From RPQJ01 sp963793005 (lineage in GTDB: Bacteria; Pseudomonadota; Gammaproteobacteria; Steroidobacterales; Steroidobacteraceae): DNA of 64,000 nt. Positions 38,419-45,793 of the stretch are shown here, one piece after another. Every line of letters starts with the position of its first letter. Position 1 is the first letter of the stretch. Below the pieces are notes generated by a model. It was not told where the DNA came from. It worked only from the letters and a program-made list of their open reading frames with translations, and ran no database searches. The stretch is taken from contig CAWBYP010000002.1 of the NCBI GenBank assembly GCA_963793005.1, positions 1,116,001 through 1,180,000 on the forward strand, read 5' to 3'. Both the position numbers and the translations under genes were made by a program.

Positions 38419-38688
38419 ATGCTCCCCATCAGCCTTGCAGCCATGAAGAAAGGCTCCCGCGGCACTGTCACAGAGGTGACCGACGACGCGCAGAGCCTTG
38501 GCGACGAAACCCACTCGACCATAAGCCGGCGACTCCTCGAACTGGGTTTCGTGCCGGGCGAGGCGCTGGAGGTGGTCGCCGCGGTCTGGCCGGGTGGCGA
38601 CCCGATCGCGGTTCGCCTCGGCAACACGACCTTCGCGCTGCGCCGCCGGGAGGCCCAGTCAGTCCTGGTCGCCGTCGACTGCACCTGA
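38419..38688 (+). CDS. feoA: Ferrous iron transport protein FeoA
   Basis: An 89-residue SH3-like protein that supports FeoB. It has the family pattern: ISRRLLELGFVPGEALEVV and DPIAVRLGNTTFALRRREA. The ATG at 38419 gives a slightly longer N-terminus than the later ATG at 38443 (MKKGSRG). It is seven bases upstream of feoB. Confidence 0.92.
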   Translation: MLPISLAAMKKGSRGTVTEVTDDAQSLGDETHSTISRRLLELGFVPGEALEVVAAVWPGGDPIAVRLGNTTFALRRREAQSVLVAVDCT

Positions 38689-38695
38689 ACCCGCC

Positions 38696-40573
38696 ATGAG
38701 AGACCAGCCCGCGCCGGCGTCGATGCGCGTAGCGCTCGTCGGTGTACCGAACAGCGGCAAGACAGCGCTCTTCAATCGGCTCACGGGCAGCCGGCAGAAG
38801 GTCGCCAATTACGCCGGGGTCACGGTTGAACGCAAGGAAGGCTCCTTCCTAAGCATGGGAGGGCAGCGCCACTACCGCGTGCTCGACCTGCCCGGCTCCT
38901 ACAGCCTGACGCCCACGACGCTCGACGAGGCGATCACCCGCGATTTCCTGCTCGGCCGGCTCGCCGGCGAGGCCGCGCCCGAGTTCGTGGTTTGCGTCGT
39001 GGATGCCACCAACCTGCGGCTGAACCTGCGCCTGGTGCTGGAACTGCGCGACCTCGGCGTGCCGATGATCGTCGCGCTGAACATGAGCGACCTGGCACTC
39101 GATCGTGGCTTCCACCTCGACCGCGGGCAGCTCGAACGCGAACTCGGCGTACCCGTGGTCGAGACGATCGCGGTCGCTGCCGGCGGACACGAACGGCTGG
39201 TCGAGGCGCTGGACGCCGCGGCGCTGCCCGGCGCGCTCCCGGCACGCGATTGGCACGATCCCAGCTTCGAGCACATCCAGCAGACCCAGCGCGAGGTGCG
39301 CCGCATCCTCGCGGCCGTCGGATACACGGAACCAGTGCGTGCACGCGCATTGCGACGGCTCGATGCGCTGGTCATGCACCCGATAGCAGGACCGCTGGTC
39401 CTGGCCGTGCTGCTGTTCTTCGTGTTCCAGGCAGTGTTCAGCTGGGCCGCGCTGCCGATGGAGCTGATCGACTCGGGTGTCTCGTGGCTGGGCGAGCAAC
39501 TGCGTGGAAACATGGCCGACGGCGCGCTCAGGAGCCTGCTCGTGGACGGCATCATCGCCGGCGCCGGCAGCGTGCTGGTGTTCCTGCCCCAGATCCTGAT
39601 CCTGTTCCTGTTCATCCTGGTGCTCGAGGACACCGGTTACCTGCCGCGCGCCGCCTACCTGCTCGACCGGCTGATGGGCAGCGTCGGCCTCTCGGGCCGC
39701 GCCTTCATCCCGCTGCTGTCGAGCTTCGCCTGCGCAGTGCCGGGCATCATGGCGACGCGCACAATCCCCAACCTCCGCGATCGCATCGCCACGATCATGG
39801 TCGCGCCGCTGATGACATGCTCGGCGCGCCTGCCCGTGTACGCGCTGGTGATCGCCGCCTTCATCCCGAACCAGCCGGTCGGACCATTCAACCTGCAGGG
39901 GCTGGTGCTGTTCATCCTGTACGTGGCCGGCATCGTCGCGGCGATGGCCGTCGCCTGGGGGCTGAAGCGCACCGCGCTGCGATCCTCGTATCACCCGCTG
40001 CTGCTCGAGCTCCCCGAATATCACTGGCCCAACCTGCACAGCGTCGCGCTGGGCCTGTGGGAGCGCGCCAAGGTGTTCGTGAGCCGGGTAGGCACGATCA
40101 TCCTCGCACTGATGATCGTGCTGTGGTTCCTGAGCAGCTACCCGGCCCCGCCGGCGGATGCGACGGGCCCGGCGATCCAGTACAGCTTCGCCGGCTCTAT
40201 CGGTCGCGCGCTCGAGCACGTATTCGCGCCGATCGGCTTCAACTGGCAGATCTCGCTCGCACTGGTGCCGGGCCTCGCGGCGCGCGAGGTCGCGGTGGGC
40301 GCGCTGGGCACGGTGTACGCGCTGTCGGCGACAGGCGACGACGTCTCGGCCACGCTGGCACCGATGCTGGCGGGCACCTGGAGCCTGGCGACCGCGCTCT
40401 CGCTGCTAGCCTGGTTCGTGTTCGCGCCGCAGTGCCTGTCGACGATCGTGGTCGTGCGACGCGAGACCAACTCCTGGCGCTATCCGCTGATCATGACCGG
40501 ATACCTGTTCGCGCTGGCCTACGCGGCCGCGTTCGTGACCTATCACGCAGCGCTTGCGCTGGGCGCAGGCTGA
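38696..40573 (+). CDS. feoB: Ferrous iron transporter FeoB
   Basis: FeoB (625 residues) is the inner-membrane Fe(II) transporter. The N-terminal GTPase shows GVPNSGKT (residues 16-23), DLPGSYSL and NMSD, followed by a helical GDI-like domain. The membrane part has the two Gate motifs: PLLSSFACAVPGIMATRTI and APQCLSTIVVVRRE. The ATG at 38696 is eight bases after the feoA stop. Iron import would suit cells rich in heme and FeS proteins. Confidence 0.96.
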   Translation: MRDQPAPASMRVALVGVPNSGKTALFNRLTGSRQKVANYAGVTVERKEGSFLSMGGQRHYRVLDLPGSYSLTPTTLDEAITRDFLLGRLAGEAAPEFVVCVVDATNLRLNLRLVLELRDLGVPMIVALNMSDLALDRGFHLDRGQLERELGVPVVETIAVAAGGHERLVEALDAAALPGALPARDWHDPSFEHIQQTQREVRRILAAVGYTEPVRARALRRLDALVMHPIAGPLVLAVLLFFVFQAVFSWAALPMELIDSGVSWLGEQLRGNMADGALRSLLVDGIIAGAGSVLVFLPQILILFLFILVLEDTGYLPRAAYLLDRLMGSVGLSGRAFIPLLSSFACAVPGIMATRTIPNLRDRIATIMVAPLMTCSARLPVYALVIAAFIPNQPVGPFNLQGLVLFILYVAGIVAAMAVAWGLKRTALRSSYHPLLLELPEYHWPNLHSVALGLWERAKVFVSRVGTIILALMIVLWFLSSYPAPPADATGPAIQYSFAGSIGRALEHVFAPIGFNWQISLALVPGLAAREVAVGALGTVYALSATGDDVSATLAPMLAGTWSLATALSLLAWFVFAPQCLSTIVVVRRETNSWRYPLIMTGYLFALAYAAAFVTYHAALALGAG

Positions 40574-40583
40574 GGACAACACG

Positions 40584-40748
40584 ATGCTCGAGCAGATCCT
40601 CGTGTGGGTGATCGTTGCCGCGGCCGCAGTGTATGCGGTCGTGCAGATTGCGCGCAGTTTCCGCAAGGGCGGCGATCACTGCGGCGATTGCGGGATCAAC
40701 GAACTCAACAAGGGCGCCCGGAACAAGGACGAAGTCGACGGCGACTGA
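40584..40748 (+). CDS. FeoB-associated Cys-rich membrane protein
   Basis: A 54-residue protein with one membrane helix (residues 4-22) and a short cytoplasmic segment KGGDHCGDCGIN with two cysteines. Such small proteins often follow feoB and are thought to help it; they are not true winged-helix FeoC. The ATG at 40584 has GAGG upstream. Confidence 0.82.
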   Translation: MLEQILVWVIVAAAAVYAVVQIARSFRKGGDHCGDCGINELNKGARNKDEVDGD

Positions 40749-40763
40749 ACCCGGAAAAGACGA

Positions 40764-40794
40764 GGGGCGCGCCGGACTCCGCCCGGCACGCCCC
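40764..40794. terminator. Hairpin between convergent feo and NapC-like genes
   Basis: GGGGCGCGCCGG pairs with CCGGCACGCCCC with one mismatch. It lies between the end of the feo operon and the end of the minus-strand cytochrome operon. No T run is present. Confidence 0.45.
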
Positions 40795-40811
40795 TGTCCA
40801 TGAGTGCTACC

Positions 40812-42272
40812 TCAGGTTCCGGTCTCGTCCGACGGCGGCGTCTCGACCACACCCGGCGCCGGCGGCTCTTCGCCCGCCATCTGGTAGAGGATCGCGGGAT
40901 CCGGCTCTTCATCTGCCAGCAGCGAGTGGCAGGTATCGCACTTCTTGGTGATCTTCTCGCCGTCTTCGGTCGCGTGCTTTTTGTCGTGGCAGCGGAAGCA
41001 ACCCGGCGACTGCTTGTGACCGATGTGATCCGGGTAGGTATTCCAGGTGACCTTCATCGCGGGGAACACGTTCCAGCTGTAGACGTCGCCGAGCGCCTTG
41101 CCGGCCTGGTCGATCGCGTCGCCTTTTGACTGCACCAGGTCGGGGTAGTTCTGCGCATAGAACGCGGCGATGTCGGCCGCAATGCCGGCTCGCGCCGCCT
41201 CATGCGACGGATATTCGACCTGCACTGCACGCAGGCCCTCGCGCTTGATGAAGGGCAGCGTCTTGTCGATCAGGCCCATGTCCATCGAGTTGTCGATCTC
41301 GTTGGCCGGCTGCCGGTAGACGTGCGTGGGCCGGTTGTGGCAATCGACGCAATCCATCTGCCTCCACTCGGCGTCCGGCGGCGCCTCCTCGTTCTTGAAC
41401 AACTTGACCTTGCCATCGACGCCGGTCATCTCAATGTCGTAGACCTTTTCGCGGCTCGCGTCCGACAGGTAGCGGACCTTGACGCCCGGGGCCACGTGCC
41501 AGTGGATGCCATATGCGCCTTGGCCATGCTGGCCGCCGACCTTCATCATCAGCACTGTGTGCAACTCGGTGTTCTGCTCATCGTCTGCGTAGTGGACGCG
41601 AACCTTGAGCTTGTCGCCGGTGAATTTCGTGGGCAGGTGGCACTGCTCGCAGGTCTCACGTGCAGGGCGCAGGTTGTGCACCGGCGTCCCGATAGGCGTC
41701 GGGTACAGGTTGAATGCCACGGCAATCAGCTGCCAGCTGCCGGAAATCTTGGACTTCACGAACCAGTCGGCCCCGGCGCCGATGTGACACTCGGCGCAGG
41801 CGACGCGCGAGTGCGCCGAGCGCTGGTGCGCCGTGTATTCCGGCTGCATCACCGTGTGGCATGCCAGGCCGCAGAACTCGACTGATTCCATGTACTCGAC
41901 GCCCTTGTAGGTGCCGACCGCGAGGACCACCATCCCTACCAGCGACATTACCGCGAACGCTGTCAGCGCCTTTCGGGTCCGCGGCTTGTTCAGGTCGATA
42001 ATGGGCAGGTTCGGCGCGGGCTCGCCATGCTCGACCGCCTCGCGTTCCTTTTTGGTCTGCCGCCAGATGCCGATCGGAACCAGCGTGAGCCCGACCGCCA
42101 CCACGGCGGGCAACAGCAGGTAGGCGATGATGCCGAGGTAAGGCCCGCCCCTGAACCCGAAGATCTGGATCAGGAACAGAGTGACAAAAAGCACAAAGCC
42201 CACGAGCGCGATCGCGGTACCGATCATGCTCAGCGCGCTGCGGGTGATTACCGAAAAATAGTTCCTGATCAT
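40812..42272 (-). CDS. NapC/NirT-family inner-membrane multiheme cytochrome (ImcH-like)
   Basis: A 486-residue quinol-oxidising cytochrome candidate. Two N-terminal membrane helices (residues 10-65), a third helix (about 100-122) and a periplasmic heme domain are visible. The first heme motif is CGLACH, with three residues between the cysteines, and five CxxCH follow (CAECH, CEQCH, CVDCH, CFRCH, CDTCH), giving six predicted hemes. The extra helices and C-terminal hemes distinguish it from tetraheme CymA and NrfH and resemble Geobacter ImcH, which feeds electrons to acceptors at high potential. It is the last gene of the second cytochrome block. Confidence 0.85.
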   Translation of the reverse strand: MIRNYFSVITRSALSMIGTAIALVGFVLFVTLFLIQIFGFRGGPYLGIIAYLLLPAVVAVGLTLVPIGIWRQTKKEREAVEHGEPAPNLPIIDLNKPRTRKALTAFAVMSLVGMVVLAVGTYKGVEYMESVEFCGLACHTVMQPEYTAHQRSAHSRVACAECHIGAGADWFVKSKISGSWQLIAVAFNLYPTPIGTPVHNLRPARETCEQCHLPTKFTGDKLKVRVHYADDEQNTELHTVLMMKVGGQHGQGAYGIHWHVAPGVKVRYLSDASREKVYDIEMTGVDGKVKLFKNEEAPPDAEWRQMDCVDCHNRPTHVYRQPANEIDNSMDMGLIDKTLPFIKREGLRAVQVEYPSHEAARAGIAADIAAFYAQNYPDLVQSKGDAIDQAGKALGDVYSWNVFPAMKVTWNTYPDHIGHKQSPGCFRCHDKKHATEDGEKITKKCDTCHSLLADEEPDPAILYQMAGEEPPAPGVVETPPSDETGT

Positions 42273-42349
42273 GCGTGGCCCCCGGGCCTGGCTTTACGAC
42301 TCAAGCTTGTCGCGGGCGAAGCATAACGCTTTGCCCGGTCGTGACCAAT

Positions 42350-42374
42350 CTCGCCGCGGTTGGCCCGCGGCGAG
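42350..42374. terminator. Hairpin between cytochrome c and ImcH-like gene
   Basis: CTCGCCGCGG (42350-42359) and CCGCGGCGAG (42365-42374) form a perfect 10-bp stem with a five-base loop, without a T run. It may attenuate transcription into the ImcH-like gene or process the mRNA. Confidence 0.5.
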
Positions 42375-42410
42375 TACCTATGCGGTTGTAACTTCCTGCC
42401 GGACCGGGCT

Positions 42411-42719
42411 TTACTTGAGCGTCAAGTAATACGCTGCGAGATTGGCGATGTCGGCGGCCGAGAGCTTCTTCGCCTCCTTGGTCATCTTCGGGCTCTTGGA
42501 GCGCGTGCCGTCCTGGTATTCCTGCATTGCCTTGGTGAACTTGTCCACCGACATGCCGGCGATGCCCGGGAATTCATCGTCGCCCTTGCCATCATCGCCA
42601 TGACAATCCACGCAGGAATCCCCCGCCAGCTTCTTACCGGCAGCGGCGTCGGCCGCGTAGGTCGGCGCCGCGAACATCGCGCATGCGCACAAGGCCAGGG
42701 CCACGCAAAGTCTGTTCAT
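42411..42719 (-). CDS. Periplasmic monoheme cytochrome c (c553-like)
   Basis: A 102-residue class I cytochrome c with signal peptide ending TYAADA and heme site CVDCH. It is a paralogue of the cytochrome at 12182: shared stretches include CHGDDGKGDDE, VDKFTKAM and KKLSAA. It lies between the NrfD-like and ImcH-like genes, so it is a candidate periplasmic shuttle. The ATG at 42719 is preceded by GGAG; an upstream ATG at 42776 would spoil the signal peptide. Confidence 0.88.
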   Translation of the reverse strand: MNRLCVALALCACAMFAAPTYAADAAAGKKLAGDSCVDCHGDDGKGDDEFPGIAGMSVDKFTKAMQEYQDGTRSKSPKMTKEAKKLSAADIANLAAYYLTLK

Positions 42720-42812
42720 CGCAATTCTCCAGGGTATTGATCGCCGGCCGGTCGGCATGCTGCAAGCGGCCTTCATTCTGGTCCAACCTTCTCGACACCG
42801 CCAGCGCGATCG

Positions 42813-44033
42813 CTAATGGGCGGCGAGGCCGTGCTCCTCCATCCACCGCGGGGGCAGCAGGTAATGGAGCCCGATGAGGATGATGAACGGCAGCGCGAGC
42901 AGCACGAGCGCCGTCGTGAGGCTCTCTATGCCAGTCATCTCCATGCTGTAGGTCATCAGCCCGCGCAGGCTCTTCGAGAACTCCTGGCCGCCGATCACTA
43001 CGTTCCAGCGCATGGCGAAGATTCCGACCTGCAACAGGAGCGCGGACGCGAAGTACATCAGCGTGCGCATGCCCGCGCTGATGCGCCTGCTGCGGACCAG
43101 CGACAGGATCAGCAGCGGCAGCACCATACCCAGCCCCACCTGCACGATGACGAGGCTGTGGTACAGCCTCACTGAGACGAGCTCGCCCAGGATCCTGATC
43201 GATTCCTCGCTCTGGTACACGCGATGAATGTATTCCAGGCCCTCGAACGCGAAGTCGACGATCACCGCTACCAGCAGGAACAGTCCGACGGTGTCCAGGC
43301 AGCGCATGTTCATCTTCTCCCTGCGAAGCCCGTTCAGCACGATGTAGACCAGCATCACCATGGCAATGCCAGAGACGATCGCAGAGAGCAGGAACACGAT
43401 CGGCATCAGAACGCTGCCCCACCAGGGATTCGCCTTCACTGACCCGAAGATGAAGCCGACGTACCCGTGCAGCAGGAACGCCGAGGGGATGCCGATGACC
43501 GTCACGATCTTGCTCGTCCTGTGATCCCAGGCCACGGCCTCGGGGCTGATATCGTTCGAAAAGAGTGACAGCGCCCGGTACAGGGCCTTCTTTACGCCAG
43601 CCGCCTCCCGCGCCATCAGGACCAGTTGCTGGCGGTATTCCAGCCAGACCTCGATCAGCAGGATGCCCATCAGGTACCACAGGTAGACAAAGCCGAACAT
43701 GGCCATCGCGGAGGTCGGCTGCGGCGTCATGAAGATCTCGTAGGCACGTTCCGGGTGCCCGAGGTGCAGCTGCAGCGGCAGGCCCGCGATCAGCATGAAG
43801 GCCAGCGCCGTCAGCAGCGCCAGCCGGTAGACCGGCTGCACCTCGACGACATTGAACACCTTCACCAGCGAGGCAAGGATGAACGCACCAGCGACGATGC
43901 CGGTGATGTACGGGTAGACGACGATCAGGATCGCCCACTGGGTCTCGACCTCGTTCGGGTAGATGAAGCCGATCACCTGGCTCAACTGGTGGGCAAGCTG
44001 GTCCAGGAGCGCCTGGGGCACGGTGCCGCTCAT
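42813..44033 (-). CDS. NrfD/PsrC-family integral membrane quinone subunit
   Basis: A 406-residue protein with about ten membrane helices of the NrfD/PsrC type, which exchange electrons between quinone and a periplasmic FeS protein. Family features are LILVVYPYITGIVAGAFI-like helix one and GLPLQLHLGHPERAYEIF. The ATG at 44033 overlaps the stop of the FeS protein gene. With the FeS protein and octaheme cytochrome it forms a set like the Geobacter Cbc3/Cbc4 or CbcSTU complexes. Confidence 0.85.
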   Translation of the reverse strand: MSGTVPQALLDQLAHQLSQVIGFIYPNEVETQWAILIVVYPYITGIVAGAFILASLVKVFNVVEVQPVYRLALLTALAFMLIAGLPLQLHLGHPERAYEIFMTPQPTSAMAMFGFVYLWYLMGILLIEVWLEYRQQLVLMAREAAGVKKALYRALSLFSNDISPEAVAWDHRTSKIVTVIGIPSAFLLHGYVGFIFGSVKANPWWGSVLMPIVFLLSAIVSGIAMVMLVYIVLNGLRREKMNMRCLDTVGLFLLVAVIVDFAFEGLEYIHRVYQSEESIRILGELVSVRLYHSLVIVQVGLGMVLPLLILSLVRSRRISAGMRTLMYFASALLLQVGIFAMRWNVVIGGQEFSKSLRGLMTYSMEMTGIESLTTALVLLALPFIILIGLHYLLPPRWMEEHGLAAH

Positions 44034-44809
44034 CGGACTTCTCCGTCAAGGTTGGCGTAGAGAGCCTTGGGTTCGGTATTCAGGTCGGGCTTCAACACGC
44101 TGATGACGTTTTCCCGCTGGAAGCTCACCAGTCGCTCGGCCCGGCCCTTCAGGTCGCCGAAGATCCGCGCCTCCGTCGGACAGACCTCGACACACGCCGG
44201 CACCAGGCCCCTGGTGATGCGGTGGTAGCAGAACGTGCACTTGTCCGCCGTCTTGGTGACCGGATTCAGGTAGCGGGCGCCGTACGGGCAGGCCTGGATG
44301 CAGTATCGGCAGCCGATGCAGCGCTTTTCATCGACCAGCACCACGCCGTCCTTGGTCTGGAACGTCGCGCCGACCGGGCAGACCTGCACGCAGGGCGGAT
44401 GCGCGCACTGGTTGCACAGCTTGGGCACGAAGAACGTGCGCACGACGTCCGGGTCCACCGGCTGGTCCTGCTCGGCAAGCAGCTGCTCCGGCGTCTTTGT
44501 GCTGATGGATTCCACCTGCACCTCACCGTCGGCACGGATCGAATAGCGCTCAATCCAGGTGCGGAAGAAGAATGGCTCTTCCGGAACTCCGTTTTCTGTC
44601 TTGCAGGCCTCGACACAGCGATTGCAGCCGATGCACTTGTCGACGTCGATGCCCATGCCGTACCAGTGGTCCGTCGGGTCGTAGCCCGTCGGGGTCTTCG
44701 CGGCCGCTGCGGCCGGGTCCTCGCCTGCCGCCTGGGCGGCGAGCGCGCCGCACACCCCGGCGGCTGGGAAGAACAGGATCGCGTCCCTGAGGAACTCTCG
44801 CTTGTTCAC
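44030..44809 (-). CDS. Periplasmic 4Fe-4S ferredoxin-like subunit (NrfC/HybA type)
   Basis: A 259-residue protein with cysteine groups for four [4Fe-4S] clusters: CIGCNRCVEAC, CNQCAHPPCVQVCP, CIGCRYCIQACP and CTFC with CVEVCP. The N-terminus NKREFLRDAILFF looks like a Tat signal in which the first Arg is replaced by Lys. The GTG at 44809 overlaps the octaheme gene stop; a longer frame lies inside that gene. It would carry electrons between the NrfD-like subunit and the octaheme cytochrome. Confidence 0.88.
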   Translation of the reverse strand: MNKREFLRDAILFFPAAGVCGALAAQAAGEDPAAAAAKTPTGYDPTDHWYGMGIDVDKCIGCNRCVEACKTENGVPEEPFFFRTWIERYSIRADGEVQVESISTKTPEQLLAEQDQPVDPDVVRTFFVPKLCNQCAHPPCVQVCPVGATFQTKDGVVLVDEKRCIGCRYCIQACPYGARYLNPVTKTADKCTFCYHRITRGLVPACVEVCPTEARIFGDLKGRAERLVSFQRENVISVLKPDLNTEPKALYANLDGEVR

Positions 44810-45549
44810 TTCGTCCCCTCCGGCAGGTGAGCGTAGTGGCACTGCCAGCACACGTAGGTGCGGCCGTGCGAACTGAAGTCGACACGCGAACTGGCCGCGG
44901 CCGGATCGGTCGATGCGATGTCGTGGCAACCCGCGCAGGCGTCGCGCCGTTGCGGGACGGTCGGATATGCCGTCCGCGGGTCTTCCAGATGCTGCTCAGG
45001 AACCTGGTGGCACGCCGTGCAGGCGAGTTCCGCATGCGTCGACGTCGCCTTGATCCTGGCGATGCGGCCGTGGCAGCCGCCGCAGTCCTGCGGAGTGGTG
45101 TCCGGCTTCGGATCGTGCGCGTCGTGGCAACTCACGCAGCGCTTGCCCGCCTTGTGCTTCTCACCGTCGACCTGCGGGAAGCCGTTGGGCCGCGAAGCGA
45201 CGAACCCGTGGCACCCGAGGCAGAACTCCCGGTCGCGGTGCTTCGGAGGGATGGCCGCCTCGTCGTCCTTGTTCGCGACATGGGCAGCCGCCGGCCCGTG
45301 GCAGTTCTCGCAGCCTATCGTGCGGTGAAATCCGCCGAGCTTGGTGTCCCACTCGTCCTGGTGGCATTCGCGGCAGCTCATCATGCCGGCGTAGTGCACG
45401 GGCTTCGCCATTTCGCGGACAACCGTCGCCTGCTGGTGCGGCGCGGCCGAGATCCAGCTTTCGGGCAGCAGGAAGAACCGCGTGACGACGACGACCAGGA
45501 ACAGTCCGACGATGACGCCGAGCCGCTTGACCTGCTCCGGGAGCTTCAT
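44806..45549 (-). CDS. Membrane-anchored octaheme cytochrome c
   Basis: A 247-residue protein with one N-terminal membrane helix (about residues 10-28, VIVGLFLVVVVTRFFLLP) and eight CxxCH motifs (CRECH, CENCH, CLGCH, CVSCH, CGGCH, CTACH, CAGCH, CWQCH). It is probably the cytochrome subunit of a complex with the next two genes. The ATG at 45549 has GGAG six bases upstream. The frame stays open to a GTG at 45648, which would add 33 residues including RLENFGYSGFVGRF; that extension may be real. It overlaps the FeS gene by GTGA. Confidence 0.83.
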   Translation of the reverse strand: MKLPEQVKRLGVIVGLFLVVVVTRFFLLPESWISAAPHQQATVVREMAKPVHYAGMMSCRECHQDEWDTKLGGFHRTIGCENCHGPAAAHVANKDDEAAIPPKHRDREFCLGCHGFVASRPNGFPQVDGEKHKAGKRCVSCHDAHDPKPDTTPQDCGGCHGRIARIKATSTHAELACTACHQVPEQHLEDPRTAYPTVPQRRDACAGCHDIASTDPAAASSRVDFSSHGRTYVCWQCHYAHLPEGTK

Positions 45550-45738
45550 TTCCGGCTCCAGCAGGCTCGAGAACCTGCCGACGAACCCGGAATAGCCGAA
45601 ATTCTCGAGTCGGCTGCCATGATTCCCCCTGTGCCGTCCCGCCCCCACGGTGCGTGGGTCGGGCCGATGGTAGGTCCGGATCCGCTCGAATCATCTAGGT
45701 AATTTCAACGAGGCAGGGCCACGCCACGCCCGGATACG

Positions 45739-45770
45739 CAGCGGGCCGACCCCAAGGGGCCGGCCCGCTG
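45739..45770. terminator. Hairpin after the CbcL-like gene
   Basis: CAGCGGGCCG pairs with CGGCCCGCTG and CCCC with GGGG across one mismatch, around an AA loop. It lies between the CbcL-like gene and the octaheme gene on the same strand and has no T run, so it may only partly terminate. Confidence 0.5.
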
Positions 45771-45793
45771 TCTCACCTCACCCTCTGCACAGT

